Shown here piece by piece: positions 41,723-51,720 of a stretch of DNA of 64,000 bases. Source of the DNA: Elusimicrobia bacterium GWD2_63_28 (GTDB lineage Bacteria > Elusimicrobiota > Elusimicrobia > Elusimicrobiales > UBA9959); the NCBI GenBank assembly GCA_001799895.1, contig MGUI01000065.1:1-64000 (forward strand), given 5' to 3'. Position numbers and translations under genes: made by a program. How positions within the stretch are numbered: the stretch's first letter is position 1; the number at the start of each line of letters is the position of its first letter. The notes beneath the pieces were generated by a model that worked only from the letters and a program-made list of their open reading frames with translations, was not told where the DNA came from and ran no database searches.

Positions 41723-43513
41723 CTAACCGGCGATAACCTTGCGAATCCTGGCCGCGTAATCCGCGGCGGCGGGTCCGACCAGGATGTGAATTATTTCTCC
41801 GGGGTGGCGCATGACGCCGTAAGCCCCGGCGGCGGCCAGGGCGCCCTCGTCGAGCAGCCTGGCGTCTATCAGCTGGGCGCGCAGGCGGGTATGGGCACAG
41901 GCTTCCACCTGCCGCAAATTGGCGCGGCCGCCCAGGGCGGCCAGCAGGCCGGCGGCGGATTTATCAAGTTCCGCTCCTGAGGGGGCGGCGGCAGCGGCGC
42001 GCGTTTCAGCAACCGTTGCCGCGGCGGAGGCTCCGGGAGCCGGCCCGTCTGCTTCGGCACCGGCCGTCTTCAGGTAGATTTCCATGTCGGTCTTGAGGTT
42101 CTCCGACCGGGTGCCGAACACCGCCTGCACGCCGTTGCCGGACATCACCACGCCGGCGGCGCCCAGCGCCTTGAGCGCGGCCCTGTCTACCCCGGCGGGG
42201 TTCACCACGGCTATGCGCAGCCGGGTGATACAGGCGTCCAGGCTTTTTATGTTGGCACGGCCGCCGAAAGCCAGCACCAGCTTCAGCGCGAAAGACTCGT
42301 CACCAGCGGCGGCGTCCGCCCCGGCGGCCTCGGCCGCCTCGCGGCCCGGCGTCTTCAGGTCGAACTTGGCTATGGCCCAGCGGAACAACCCGTAATAGAT
42401 CATGGCGTAGACCGGGCCCAGAACCAGCACCAGCCCCGGCCGGGTGTCCTTGGCGTAGTACAGGACGAAGTCTATGAAGCCGTGCGAAAAGGTGAAGCCC
42501 AGTTTGGCGCCCAGCAGCGCGAACGTGACCTGCGAGCAGGCGGCCAGCACCGCGTGTATGGCGTACAGCACGGGAGCCACGAACATGAACGAGAACTCAA
42601 TAGGCTCGGTGATGCCGGTCAGGAACGAGGTGAGCGCCGCCGAGACCATAATGCCGCCTATGCGCACGCGGTTCTCTGGCCTGGCGCAATGCCACATCGC
42701 TATAGCGGCCGCGGGCAGGCCCCACATCTTGAACAGGTAGGCCCCGCCCAGGATACCCGCCTCCGGGTCCCCGGCGAAGAAGCGCGTGATATCCCCATGC
42801 ACTGTTACCCCGGAGGAATTGACGAAGCTGCCGATCTCGAAGAAGAACGGCACGTTCCAGATATGGTGCAGGCCGAACGGGATCAGCAGGCGCTCCACGA
42901 AGCCGTAGACGCCGACGGATAGCAGCGGGTTGCCGTACGCCGCGTACTCGGAGAAGGCGCGAATGATTTTGCCTATCGGCGGCCAGCAGTAGCTGAGGGC
43001 GGCCCCGATAAAGACGGCCGTGAAAGCCGTGACGATAGGCACGAAGCGCTTGCCGGAGAAGAAGCCCAGATAGGGCGGCAGCTGTATCCGGTAGTAGCGC
43101 TTGAACAGGTACGCGGCTACGGCGCCGATGAGGATGCCGCCGAAGACGCCGGTATCGATGGAGCTGATGCCCATGATGGCCTTCACTTCCACGCCGTGGC
43201 GCCCGGCGAGCAGGCCCATGGTCGCGAGCATCACCACGTAGCCGACCACGGCCGACATGGAAGCCACGCCGTCGTTCTCGGTCATGCCCAGCGCCACGCC
43301 TATGGCGAAGAAGAGCGGCAAATTGCCGAAGATGACGCCCCCGGCTTCCTTCATGATAGACGAGAGCAGCTCTGGCATCCAGGTGAAGCCGGCGCTGCCT
43401 ACGCCCAGCAGGATGCCGGCCACGGGCAGGATGGCCACGGGCAGCATCAGCGACTTGCCGATCTTCTGCAGCAGGCCGAAGGCGTTCTTGAAGAGGTCTT
43501 TCAGTTTGTTCAT
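41723..43513 (-). CDS. PTS permease EIIC-EIIB, PtsG-like, with second IIB-like domain
   Basis: 596 residues. EIIC (1-390) closely follows Pts[39 protein letters not shown] and [22 protein letters not shown] one (about 405-488) has the phospho-Cys in [10 protein letters not shown]. After an Ala-rich linker a second IIB-like domain (about 515-596) has EACAHTRLR, with one residue more between Cys and Arg than usual. The substrate is most likely glucose. The single-base gap from the EI-fusion gene shows an operon. Confidence 0.88.
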   Translation of the reverse strand: MNKLKDLFKNAFGLLQKIGKSLMLPVAILPVAGILLGVGSAGFTWMPELLSSIMKEAGGVIFGNLPLFFAIGVALGMTENDGVASMSAVVGYVVMLATMGLLAGRHGVEVKAIMGISSIDTGVFGGILIGAVAAYLFKRYYRIQLPPYLGFFSGKRFVPIVTAFTAVFIGAALSYCWPPIGKIIRAFSEYAAYGNPLLSVGVYGFVERLLIPFGLHHIWNVPFFFEIGSFVNSSGVTVHGDITRFFAGDPEAGILGGAYLFKMWGLPAAAIAMWHCARPENRVRIGGIMVSAALTSFLTGITEPIEFSFMFVAPVLYAIHAVLAACSQVTFALLGAKLGFTFSHGFIDFVLYYAKDTRPGLVLVLGPVYAMIYYGLFRWAIAKFDLKTPGREAAEAAGADAAAGDESFALKLVLAFGGRANIKSLDACITRLRIAVVNPAGVDRAALKALGAAGVVMSGNGVQAVFGTRSENLKTDMEIYLKTAGAEADGPAPGASAAATVAETRAAAAAPSGAELDKSAAGLLAALGGRANLRQVEACAHTRLRAQLIDARLLDEGALAAAGAYGVMRHPGEIIHILVGPAAADYAARIRKVIAG

Positions 43514-43514
43514 A

Positions 43515-46025
43515 TTACTTCACCTTCCCGGCGAGCAGCGCCCTGACTTCGGCGGCCGTGCCCAGCTCCAGCGCCTGGGCGGCCAGCGCCTGGCAGGCGC
43601 CGTGGTCCAGCTCTCTTATGGCCGCCTTGATCAGCGGCACGGCGGGCGGGGGCGCGCTGAGCTCGTCCACGCCGAGCCCCAGCAGCAAAGGAACCAGCTG
43701 CGGGTCCCCCGCGGCGCCGCCGCAGACGCCTACGGGCCTGTTGTGGGCGCGCGCGCCTTTCACCGTCAGGTCTATCATCTTCAGCACAGACGGGTCGCCG
43801 GCCCAGGCCCGGCCGGCCAGCTTGGGGTTGCCGCGGTCCATGGCCAGCGTGTACTGCGAAAGGTCGTTGGTGCCGATGGAGAAGAAATCCGCCTCTTTGG
43901 CCAGGTGGGCGCTCAACAGCGCCGCCGACGGAACCTCTATCATCACGCCGCATTTCGGCGCGGGTATGCCCAGCGCCTGCGCCTCACGGTTCAGCGCGGC
44001 TTTAGCCTCGCGGAACTCGTCCACTTCGGACACCATCGGGAACATGAGCTTCAGGCCGGGATTGCCCCGGGAGGCCAGCAGCAGCGCCCGCAGCTGCGCG
44101 CGCAGGAGCTCGGGCCTGGCCAGCAGCAGGCGGATCCCCCTCTCGCCGAGGAAAGGGTTCTCCTCTTTGGCGAGCTGCAGGTAGGGCAGGTGTTTGTCTC
44201 CCCCCACGTCCAGCACGCGGATAATGACTTCCTTGCCCGGGAAAGCCCCGGCTACGGCGGCGTAGGCGGCCTGCTGTTCTTCCTCGCCCGGCGCGGAGGG
44301 GCGGTCGAGGAACAGGAATTCGCTGCGGCAGAGCCCGACGCCCTCGGCGCCCAGCCGCGCGGCTTCCTTCGCGTCGGCGGCGCTGCCCACATTGGCCAGC
44401 ACGTGCACGTGCTTGCCGTCTTTGGTCCTGGCCGACTGCCCGGAGGCGGAGACGGCGGCCTCTCGGCGGCGGGCGCCCGCAGCCTGGCGGTCGGCGGCAG
44501 CGGCCAGCTCGGCCTGTTCCGGCTTGAGCCGCAGTTCGCCGTTATCGGCGTCGAGCACCAGCTGCTCGCCGTCTTTGATATCGAGTATGGCCGCGGGGGC
44601 GGCCGCTATGGCTGGCAGCCCGGCCGCGCGGCAGAAGATGGCCACGTGCGAGGACGCCCCGCCGCCCACGGTGCAGAGGCCGGCCACCTTGGCCTTGTCC
44701 AAGCCGGCTATGTCTGAAGGGGTCAATTCGTCGGCCAGCAGTATGCAGCCGGCCGGCAGTTCCCGCTGCTTCAGCGAAACGCCCGCTACGAGCCGCAGCA
44801 CCCTGGCCCCGACGTCGCGGATGTCCACGGCGCGGCCGGCCAGCAGCTTATTGTCGAGCCGGCTTAAGTTGCGCGCATATTCCTGGTAAGCGCCGCGCCA
44901 GGCGGCCACGGCCCCGGCGCCCTTGGCGACGCCGCCCTCGGCCAGGTCCAGCAGTTCGGGGTCTTCCAGCAGTTCGCGGTGCGCGCCGAAAACGGCAGCC
45001 TGCTCGGTGGCGCCTTCCGCCGACAACTTGGAAAGAAGGATCTCGAGCTCGGCCTTGGCGGCCTCTATGGCCGACGCCAGGCGGGGCCTTGCGGCGGCCG
45101 GCTCTTCCTTAGCCTCGGCCGCCTCCACCTGTTCCTGGCGGGCCTGAAAAGCCTTACCCACGGCTATGCCGGGAGAGGCGCAGACACCGGCCAGCGCGCG
45201 CGGATCGCGAGCCGCCCGCGGCGCGGCCGGGGCGGCTGCGGGCGCGGCCTCGGCGCCGGGCGCGTCCAGCACCCGGGTCACCACCGCGGCCAGCGCGGCC
45301 AGGATCTCGGCGGCTCCCGGCCCCTCGGCTTCCAGCACCAGTTTGTCGCCGAAGCCGATATTCAGGCTCATGATAGAGACCAGGCTCTTGGCATTGGCCA
45401 CGCCGCCGCCGCAGCGCAGGCGCACCGTGCCGGCAAAGCGCTTGGCTTCCTGCGCCAGCATTGCCGCCGGCCTGGCGTGAAAACCGGTGGGATTGGCCAC
45501 AGTCAGCTCGCCGGAGGCGACAGTCCCGCCGGCGCTCTTGGCCGACGCCGTGGCTGCTTTCAGAGTTAGTTCCAGCAGCACGTCGCGGCCCGCCCGCACC
45601 CGCCCGGCCGGGTGCTTCACGGCTGAGACTATATCCATGTTCACGGCCAGCACCTGCGTCAGCAGGCTGCGGGCCTTGGTAGCCACCAGGTCGGCGTCGA
45701 ACTCCAGCAGCGGCTGCCCGGCCTGCACCCGGTCGCCCGCGCGGACCTTCAGGCTGAATCCTTCGCCTTTGAGCTGCACGGTATCCACCCCGACGTGGAT
45801 CATCAGCTCCGCGCCCTCCGCGCTGCGCAGGGTGAAGGCGTGGCCGGCCGGGTGGGCGTATATGATCTCGCCCGCGCAGGGCGCGAGCACCACCGAGCTG
45901 GTGGGATCCACCGACACCCCGTCGCCGGCGATGCGCTGGGCAAAGACCGGGTCTGGCACATTATCGAGAGGTACTATTTCCCCGTCCAAAGGCGACAGCA
46001 GGCGCAGCGTCAGCTGTTGATCCAT
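43515..46025 (-). CDS. PTS EIIA-HPr-EI fusion protein
   Basis: 836 residues. EIIA (glucose type, 1-150): [18 protein letters not shown] with the phospho-His. HPr (about 165-255): [13 protein letters not shown] with the active His, and the regulatory Ser in [12 protein letters not shown] (about 275-836): [19 protein letters not shown] with the phospho-His, FMFPMVSE-type barrel motifs, [21 protein letters not shown] and GVCGGAAGD with Cys. It passes phosphate from PEP to the permease within one chain. Such multiphosphoryl fusions are known. First gene of the operon; the ribosome-binding site is weak. Confidence 0.93.
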   Translation of the reverse strand: MDQQLTLRLLSPLDGEIVPLDNVPDPVFAQRIAGDGVSVDPTSSVVLAPCAGEIIYAHPAGHAFTLRSAEGAELMIHVGVDTVQLKGEGFSLKVRAGDRVQAGQPLLEFDADLVATKARSLLTQVLAVNMDIVSAVKHPAGRVRAGRDVLLELTLKAATASAKSAGGTVASGELTVANPTGFHARPAAMLAQEAKRFAGTVRLRCGGGVANAKSLVSIMSLNIGFGDKLVLEAEGPGAAEILAALAAVVTRVLDAPGAEAAPAAAPAAPRAARDPRALAGVCASPGIAVGKAFQARQEQVEAAEAKEEPAAARPRLASAIEAAKAELEILLSKLSAEGATEQAAVFGAHRELLEDPELLDLAEGGVAKGAGAVAAWRGAYQEYARNLSRLDNKLLAGRAVDIRDVGARVLRLVAGVSLKQRELPAGCILLADELTPSDIAGLDKAKVAGLCTVGGGASSHVAIFCRAAGLPAIAAAPAAILDIKDGEQLVLDADNGELRLKPEQAELAAAADRQAAGARRREAAVSASGQSARTKDGKHVHVLANVGSAADAKEAARLGAEGVGLCRSEFLFLDRPSAPGEEEQQAAYAAVAGAFPGKEVIIRVLDVGGDKHLPYLQLAKEENPFLGERGIRLLLARPELLRAQLRALLLASRGNPGLKLMFPMVSEVDEFREAKAALNREAQALGIPAPKCGVMIEVPSAALLSAHLAKEADFFSIGTNDLSQYTLAMDRGNPKLAGRAWAGDPSVLKMIDLTVKGARAHNRPVGVCGGAAGDPQLVPLLLGLGVDELSAPPPAVPLIKAAIRELDHGACQALAAQALELGTAAEVRALLAGKVK

Positions 46026-46168
46026 ATATTGCCATCCATATAAACTGATTTAATTAAACCCTACAGAATAATAGCAAAACGCGTCCGTCCGGAGAAACGG
46101 CGAAGCGGCGCAGAACCTGTCTCCATGCTGGCTTCAGTCTTGCGCCGCTCTATTCCGGGCGGTACCGT
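46026..46168. other. Intergenic region upstream of the PTS operon
   Basis: It must hold the operon promoter. TTTAATTAAACC (46050-46061) is an AT-rich short palindrome in this region, but no clear -35/-10 pair is seen. Confidence 0.35.
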
Positions 46169-46807
46169 TTATTTTACCGGGATTATCACGTGTATGCGCG
46201 CGCTGACCGCGGGGTCTTCGAAGCAACCCTGGTCCAGGCTTTCGCAGCCGTCCGAGCAGGCCCAGTCGGCCTTGGTAACGACCTCTATGTGGCCTGCCCT
46301 CTTGCTGAAGCCGCAGGCGCCTTTCTCGTAAACCAAAATGCTGCCTACGGGCACGGCCAGCTTGTCTGAAGGGGTAGGGATGCGGACCAGCTTCAGTTCG
46401 CGGCGCATGGTTTCAGGGTTGGCCGCGGCCCAGTCCGCGAAGTCGGCGGCGTAATCCGGCCCTATCTTGAGCTGGTCCCACTGTTCGGACCTTATCACGC
46501 CCGCGGCTTCCATGTGGTAGGCCACATATTCGTAGCACCTGCTCTGGAAAGCGCCGAGGTTGCCGCCGGCCGCGGCTGCCGCCAGCCTGGCCCCCATGGA
46601 GGCGTCGTATTCATAATCGGCGAAAGTTTTAGGAGCGGCGTCAGCAGCGAAAGTGGGTGTAGGTATCCCGGGGGCAGCCACCTCAGCGCGGGAGGCGCCG
46701 GTCATGGCCGCCCTGACCAGGGCGTCGAAGCCGGCAGCGCCGACATCGGCCGCAGCCGCTCCCGCGCCAACCGCCATTATCGCCGCCGCCAGGAAAATGT
46801 TTTTCAT
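46169..46807 (-). CDS. Secreted CHAP/NlpC-like cysteine hydrolase candidate
   Basis: 212 residues. Start at 46807 (GAGG upstream) gives a signal peptide ending near AAAAD. The C-terminal domain has SRCYEYVAYHMEAAGVI and, later, PVGSILVYEKGACGFSKRAGHIEVVT. A Cys at the start of a helix and a downstream GHIEVV His is the layout of CHAP amidases, which cut peptidoglycan peptides. Sequence similarity is weak. The C-terminus is Cys-rich (WACSDGCESLDQGCF). Confidence 0.6.
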   Translation of the reverse strand: MKNIFLAAAIMAVGAGAAAADVGAAGFDALVRAAMTGASRAEVAAPGIPTPTFAADAAPKTFADYEYDASMGARLAAAAAGGNLGAFQSRCYEYVAYHMEAAGVIRSEQWDQLKIGPDYAADFADWAAANPETMRRELKLVRIPTPSDKLAVPVGSILVYEKGACGFSKRAGHIEVVTKADWACSDGCESLDQGCFEDPAVSARIHVIIPVK

Positions 46808-46876
46808 AAGTGGCCTCAACGATAGTATAGCCCCCCGCCCTTGACGGCGTAAGAGACCAGAGACCCTGACGGTTTT

Positions 46877-46891
46877 AGGCCCAAAGGCCCA
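46877..46891. repeat. AGGCCCAAAGGCCC intergenic palindrome
   Basis: Same family as 24521-24536, placed just after the stop of the large unknown protein gene. Confidence 0.6.
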
Positions 46892-46897
46892 GCCCCG

Positions 46898-48400
46898 TCA
46901 ATCGCTTCTGGGGAAGAATTGGTAGCAGTAGGTTTTGCCGCGGGTCTTCAGCCTGGGAGTTATGCCGTCTATAAATTCCCTGTATTTAGCGCCGCCCGGC
47001 GCCGCCAGCACGGCCGCGTAGCTCTCCAGGGCCTTAACCCTGTTCTGCTCCTGCCCGGCAACAAGTTCGGCGCAGGGCTTGCCCGCGTACTGGTCGCAGG
47101 CCACCGCCGAAAAACCCTGCTCGTAAAGCGTCTCGTAGGCCCGACCCCGGAGAAACAGCACATCGGCGTAGAACGGGGAGCCCGGGTGTTTTTCCAGAAA
47201 CTCCCCACCCAGCTTTATAGGCCGATCGGTCATCAACCCGTAATTAAAGTCCTCGTCACCAAAGCCGCCTGCCATGTGCCACACGAAGGCGTACTGCCCC
47301 CAATAAGAGGACGGAGCCCGCTCATAAATCTCAATTCCGAATTGCTTCTCCGAAAACACCCCGCCGTAATGGCTTTCGAAATACTTTACCCCGTTCTCTT
47401 CCATTATTTTCCTGAAAGGTTTGCCGCCCCCGCCTTCGTTGGGATTGGTCTCGTAGTAGGAGCCTCGGATAAAGAGCTGCATGATAAGGTGGGCCTTGAA
47501 GACGCTGACGGCCGCACTCTGCTCCTCTCCCATGGCTGCCGGCGGGACCCAGGCGTAAGCCTTGGCCAGGACTTCCAGGTCCCGGGCATAGAGCACACCC
47601 GTAGAGACAGCTATCTCTTTTACCTTCGCCCAGTCCGGGACCAGTTTTGCAGTTCCGCCGCTCTCCAGGTCGGAGATCAATTTAGACGGCAGGCCGTACG
47701 GGAACATGGCGTTGAAAGAAAACTCTTTCAACGGCACCGCTCTCCCTATTTTGCTGTCCTTCAGGAACAATTCCAGGCAGCCGGTGACGCCGGTGGGGAC
47801 CACATAATAAGTCAGGCCGCTCAGGCTCCCGCGCCGCAATTCGTAGACGCTGCGCCAGTAATTGGACCCGAAACCGTGCACCGTATACGTGGGGGCTGTT
47901 ATTTCAAAACCCTCCGACCGCAGCACCTCCAGGAGCGAAGCCTGGACCGGCTGCCGGCAGACGCGCAGAGAGCCGCGCAGCACCAGCTCTTTAAAATCGG
48001 ACGGGGACCCCACCAGCCAGGATTGCAGTATGACCCTGTCTTTATGCTCATTGTCCTTATACAAGGTTTTCGTGTTCTGCCAGGCGGAATGGTTATCGGT
48101 CCAGTCGAAATCCCAGTCGGCCTCTTTCAGTTCAGAGACCGGGACATTAGCGGCCAAGGCCTTCAGCAGTTCCTGCAGCAAGTCCTCCTGGCCGGCCTCC
48201 GGCGGCAGCTTGTAATGTTTTTTCTGGCGCGGCTCGGGCCCGGCCATTTTCTCCACGGAGGCCACGGCCATCGGCATCCCCTCTCCATACTCCGGAGAGG
48301 TCCTGGCGGCTGGAGAGGATTGCCTCAGGGAGACATAAAGGTACACCCCTGCCGCCAGCGCGGCGAAAACGACCCCCAAAAATATCCTGCGTTTGTGCAT
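46898..48400 (-). CDS. Membrane-anchored protein of unknown function
   Basis: 500 residues. N-terminal anchor helix (about 5-25), then a large soluble domain. The region GSPFYADVLFLRGRAYETLYEQGFSAV looks TPR-like, but the rest (DWTDNHSAWQNTKTLYKDNEHKDRVI, WGQYAFVWHMAGGFGDEDFNYGLMTDRP) is not recognised. ATG 48400 is preferred over an upstream TTG because neither has a strong ribosome-binding site. Confidence 0.65.
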   Translation of the reverse strand: MHKRRIFLGVVFAALAAGVYLYVSLRQSSPAARTSPEYGEGMPMAVASVEKMAGPEPRQKKHYKLPPEAGQEDLLQELLKALAANVPVSELKEADWDFDWTDNHSAWQNTKTLYKDNEHKDRVILQSWLVGSPSDFKELVLRGSLRVCRQPVQASLLEVLRSEGFEITAPTYTVHGFGSNYWRSVYELRRGSLSGLTYYVVPTGVTGCLELFLKDSKIGRAVPLKEFSFNAMFPYGLPSKLISDLESGGTAKLVPDWAKVKEIAVSTGVLYARDLEVLAKAYAWVPPAAMGEEQSAAVSVFKAHLIMQLFIRGSYYETNPNEGGGGKPFRKIMEENGVKYFESHYGGVFSEKQFGIEIYERAPSSYWGQYAFVWHMAGGFGDEDFNYGLMTDRPIKLGGEFLEKHPGSPFYADVLFLRGRAYETLYEQGFSAVACDQYAGKPCAELVAGQEQNRVKALESYAAVLAAPGGAKYREFIDGITPRLKTRGKTYCYQFFPRSD

Positions 48401-48451
48401 GTAAGGCCCCGGCAAGAATGATACAAAAAACCGGAGCCGGCAGACCGCCCA

Positions 48452-48480
48452 TTGACAGCGCGCGGGCTATGCCTTATACT
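48452..48480 (+). promoter_or_regulatory. Near-consensus sigma-70 promoter
   Basis: TTGACA (48452-48457), exactly 17 bases, TATACT (48475-48480). Transcription would begin near 48487, leaving a short leader with GGGAAGGGAA before ATG 48503. Confidence 0.85.
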
Positions 48481-48502
48481 CGATAATATGGGGAAGGGAA
48501 AA

Positions 48503-50350
48503 ATGCTTTTAAAACTGGCGCTGTCGCTCTTGCTGCTGCCGGGTCTCGCCCTGGCCGCGGAAGCCCCCCCCATTACGGAGGAGGAGGCCCAGTTGGTCAT
48601 GGACTGCCAAAGGAATATCGATACCCGGGTGCGGATCTTCTCCCCGGAGAAGGCGCAAGACTGCGTCAGGGACCTTAACGCCAAAGAAGACCTGATGGAG
48701 CGCGCAGCGCAAGTGAACGAGGTCCCCGGTCTCGTCCTGATCTACAACAATTCGCTCGTGAGCCTCGGGAAGATCTGCGGCAAGTACAAGGAATCCGACC
48801 TCGGCTACGCCCTCGTCAGGGAACTGGAGGTCAAGGACTGCTACCCCTGCCTGCTGGGCCTCGGCCCCCGGCCCGAGAAGCTCTTCGGCTGGGTGGATAA
48901 CCACCTGCCGGACCGCGGCGTCACCGTGCGCCGCTCCCTGCGCACCTGGACCTCGCTTGGCGAAGCCCGCCGCAGGGCATTTCAGGCGGAGGGCTTGGAC
49001 GAGGCCAGTTGGAACGCCAAGGACATCCGCGCCCGCTACGAAAAACTCTCCGCCAGTGCCCTGAAGGACTCCGAGGCCCTGCTGGCCGCGGGCAAAAAGG
49101 CGCTGCTAAAAAACCCGGACCTGGTAGCGGTGATAGAGGAGCTCAAACAGGACCTTATAATAAAAGACCCGCCTCCGGGAAAGGCCTACGAGTACTACCG
49201 TAAACTCAACAAGCTGATGCTGGACGTAGAACTGCTGCGCGCCGAGCCCGCCCTCCCGCCCGGGGTCTCAGGCGCCGAAAAGAAGGATTTGCAGCTCAAG
49301 GCGGCCAATGATCGCCTGAACGCGGCGAGGGGCGCCGCCGCGCAGAAAGGTTTCCTGGACCAGACCTTCGACAACTATGTCCCCGGCGGCTACACTCCCC
49401 CCCCCACCATGCTGCAGCGCATCTTGCATCCCCGCAAGTACAAGCCCGTCGATAACGACGCCGCCGCCAAGATCTCCGCCAAAATGTTCTCCTACGGCGA
49501 GGACGGCAAGCTGAAGGGTCATCTGGCCCGCGAAATAAGCGGCACCAAGGCCGGCGATGAGACCCTGGCTTTCTACAACACGCCCCGCGCCGACGGCCGC
49601 AACAAGCTGGACTTCGCTTTCGAAAGGAACAAGCCAGGGAATTTCGGCACCTGTTATTACCGGGACCCCCCCTACATCCGCGTCAACACCAGGATGATAG
49701 AGGATTACGCCCGCCAGCGCGGCGTAGCTCCCGCCGACATCCTGAAGGACGAAAAACTGATGCAGGGCCTGGCGTCCTACATCGCCCCCACCTTCGTACA
49801 CGAGGCGGCGCACCACAAGCAGGAGGTCGAAGAGCGCACCCTGCATCCCCGTTTCAACGACGGCAAACACAGGACGATAGAGCGCGAAGTGGAGGCCTTC
49901 GGGGTGGGCGCGGCTTTCACCGCCGAGAAGATGCAGAAAGGCGGCCAGGCCTACGCCAAGAACTCTCACCCCCACGCCGTGCGCGACGCCGAGATCTATT
50001 TGGAAGACGGCGTGGAGGCCCTGCGCGCGCGCAAGCACACCTACGACGGCTACCGCGTAAAAGACCACACCGACGAAACGGCCAGCGCGCGCATCCTGGC
50101 TAGCGGCTCGGCCGGCGCGCGCGAAGCGGCGGCACTGAAGGCGAAGTATAAGGACGACCCCGACTCCATGACGGCCCAGGAGCGGGTGAAACTGAAGGAA
50201 TACCTGGACTACGAGCGCGCCTCCTTCGCCGCGGCCCGCTACCGCCTCCAGCGGGCGGCGGAAGCGCAGCGCAAGCTGGATGAATGGCGCGAGGGCCTGC
50301 TGGACGCCGATTCGGAAACCAGCCCTTCCGAGGTGCCGAGGCCCAAGTAG
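48503..50350 (+). CDS. Secreted protein with HEAAH metallopeptidase-like motif
   Basis: 615 residues. Signal peptide (cut near LALAAE, about 18). A helical N-terminal half with paired cysteines precedes FVHEAAHHK (HEAAH at 433-437), followed about 25 residues later by EREVEAFGVGAAF (Glu 462 and 464), the arrangement of gluzincin-type zinc peptidases. The C-terminal 120 residues are charged and helical. No family recognised. ATG 48503 is chosen because AAGGGAA lies at good distance; ATG 48488 would be leaderless. Confidence 0.68.
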   Translation: MLLKLALSLLLLPGLALAAEAPPITEEEAQLVMDCQRNIDTRVRIFSPEKAQDCVRDLNAKEDLMERAAQVNEVPGLVLIYNNSLVSLGKICGKYKESDLGYALVRELEVKDCYPCLLGLGPRPEKLFGWVDNHLPDRGVTVRRSLRTWTSLGEARRRAFQAEGLDEASWNAKDIRARYEKLSASALKDSEALLAAGKKALLKNPDLVAVIEELKQDLIIKDPPPGKAYEYYRKLNKLMLDVELLRAEPALPPGVSGAEKKDLQLKAANDRLNAARGAAAQKGFLDQTFDNYVPGGYTPPPTMLQRILHPRKYKPVDNDAAAKISAKMFSYGEDGKLKGHLAREISGTKAGDETLAFYNTPRADGRNKLDFAFERNKPGNFGTCYYRDPPYIRVNTRMIEDYARQRGVAPADILKDEKLMQGLASYIAPTFVHEAAHHKQEVEERTLHPRFNDGKHRTIEREVEAFGVGAAFTAEKMQKGGQAYAKNSHPHAVRDAEIYLEDGVEALRARKHTYDGYRVKDHTDETASARILASGSAGAREAAALKAKYKDDPDSMTAQERVKLKEYLDYERASFAAARYRLQRAAEAQRKLDEWREGLLDADSETSPSEVPRPK

Positions 50351-50366
50351 GGCCGGGCTAACGACT

Positions 50367-50930
50367 ATGCGAACATTATTCTGCCTGTTCTCCCTGTTCC
50401 TCTCGGGCGCCGCCGCGGCCGACGCGCCGGGCCGCTTCACCAAACAGGGCTGCTTCACCGTGGCCACGCCGGCGGGCTGGGCCGCCTCCCTGCCGAGCTC
50501 CGCGCTTTCGGAGAAGGAGCGGAAGATCTACGGCGTGGAATTCACGGGGCCGTCCGCGGCCGCCGGCGCGCCCAAGATAACCGTGAACTATTACGCCCCC
50601 GGCAACAAGCTGCATAAAACCCCGCAGCGCTACATCAAACTGCACTCCAAGCCCCCTTTCGGGGTCAACGCCGACAAGAAGGAGTACGGCCCCGTCACGA
50701 ACGGGCTGGCCGGCAACTACCACGCCAAGGTCTTCGACCGGAAAGTTTTCGAATACGTGCCGGCCGGCTCTATGGACGCGGCGAAAGTAGCCGTCTACGA
50801 GCGCTTCGCGGTGGTGCCGGTGAAGCAGGGTTTCTACGTGCTGCGCTACACCGTTCCGGAAGCCCTGGCCAAGGAGCACCTCAAAGCCTATGAGGCCTCC
50901 CTCGCCTCTTTCAAGCCGCTTATAAAGTAG
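50367..50930 (+). CDS. Secreted protein, unknown
   Basis: 187 residues. Signal peptide (cut near AAAADA, about 18). The mature part is one alpha/beta domain: GCFTVATPAGWAAS, PKITVNYYAPGN, KVAVYERFAVVPVKQGFYVLRYTVPEALAKEHLKAYEASLASF. It resembles the small PsbP-like or MOG1-like domains that many bacterial secreted proteins carry, but this is not certain. It lies 16 bases after the HEAAH gene and shares its promoter. Confidence 0.65.
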   Translation: MRTLFCLFSLFLSGAAAADAPGRFTKQGCFTVATPAGWAASLPSSALSEKERKIYGVEFTGPSAAAGAPKITVNYYAPGNKLHKTPQRYIKLHSKPPFGVNADKKEYGPVTNGLAGNYHAKVFDRKVFEYVPAGSMDAAKVAVYERFAVVPVKQGFYVLRYTVPEALAKEHLKAYEASLASFKPLIK

Positions 50931-50932
50931 CC

Positions 50933-51607
50933 CTACAGCAGCCCCTTCTGTTTAAAGCTCATAAAGCCCTCCCGCGTCACTATGACGTGGTCCAGCACCT
51001 CTATGCCCAGCAGCTTGCCGGCCTGGGCCAGGCGCTTGGTCAGCGAGAGGTCCTCGTCGGAAGGCTCCAGGCAGCCCGACGGGTGGTTGTGCGCCACTAT
51101 CACGCTGGCGGCCAGGTTCTTCACGGCGGGCTCGAACACCTCGCGCGGGTGCACCAGGTTGTAGTTCAGCGTGCCGATGGAGACTATGTCGCGCTTGATC
51201 TCCTGGTTGCGCGTGTCGAGGAAGAAAACCACGAAGTGCTCTTTCTTCTGGTCCCGTATGTCGCGCAGTTCCTCCCAGATGTCGCGCGGCTTGAGGTAGA
51301 TGCCTGCCTTCTTGCCGTTGAGGTAGCGGCGGCCCAGTTCGAAGGCGGCCAGGATCTCGCAGGCGCGGGCGGGGCCCAGCCCGTGCGCCGCCTTCAGCTC
51401 GGCGAAGCCGGCCTTGGCCAGGTCGGCGTGGCCGAACTTGCGCAGCAGGTCGCCGGCCAGCTCCAGCGCGTTCTTGCCTTTCAGCCCGGTGCGCAGCACT
51501 ATGGCCAGCAGCTCTTCCTCGGCCAGCTTCTCCGGGCCGTAGCGCATCATCTTCTCGCGCGGCCGCTCTACCCGCGCCATGTCCTGTATGGTCCCAGCAC
51601 CGTTCAT
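50933..51607 (-). CDS. radC: RadC family JAB/MPN-domain protein
   Basis: 224 residues. Helix-hairpin-helix region at the N-terminus (LKAAHGLGPARACEILAAFELGRR) and a JAMM zinc motif VIVAHNHPSGCLEPSDED. Length and motif order are typical. The molecular role of RadC is unsettled. AAGGGGGG lies before the ATG. Confidence 0.95.
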   Translation of the reverse strand: MNGAGTIQDMARVERPREKMMRYGPEKLAEEELLAIVLRTGLKGKNALELAGDLLRKFGHADLAKAGFAELKAAHGLGPARACEILAAFELGRRYLNGKKAGIYLKPRDIWEELRDIRDQKKEHFVVFFLDTRNQEIKRDIVSIGTLNYNLVHPREVFEPAVKNLAASVIVAHNHPSGCLEPSDEDLSLTKRLAQAGKLLGIEVLDHVIVTREGFMSFKQKGLL

Positions 51608-51640
51608 AAGCCCCCCTTCGCCGCAGGATTTACTCCCGCT

Positions 51641-51677
51641 ATAGCATAGCAGGCCACCCCGACAAGGGCGTGTCGGG
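51641..51677. repeat. 37-bp intergenic repeat, copy 1
   Basis: Two mismatches from 59465-59501. It begins ATAGCATAGCAG and ends in the hairpin CCCGACA/TGTCGGG. It lies between divergent radC and the gene at 51721. Confidence 0.85.
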
Positions 51678-51706
51678 TTGTTTTGGGGCGGCCTCTGTTG
51701 TAGAAT
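51678..51706 (+). promoter_or_regulatory. Promoter of the gene at 51721
   Basis: TTGTTT (51678-51683), 17 bases, TAGAAT (51701-51706). The -35 box directly abuts the 37-bp repeat. Confidence 0.5.
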
Positions 51707-51720
51707 TATACGGGAACATT

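Noticed and set aside
43257..44717. Plus-strand frame opposite the PTS genes
   Set aside because: It overlaps two well-supported PTS genes and encodes a low-complexity sequence.
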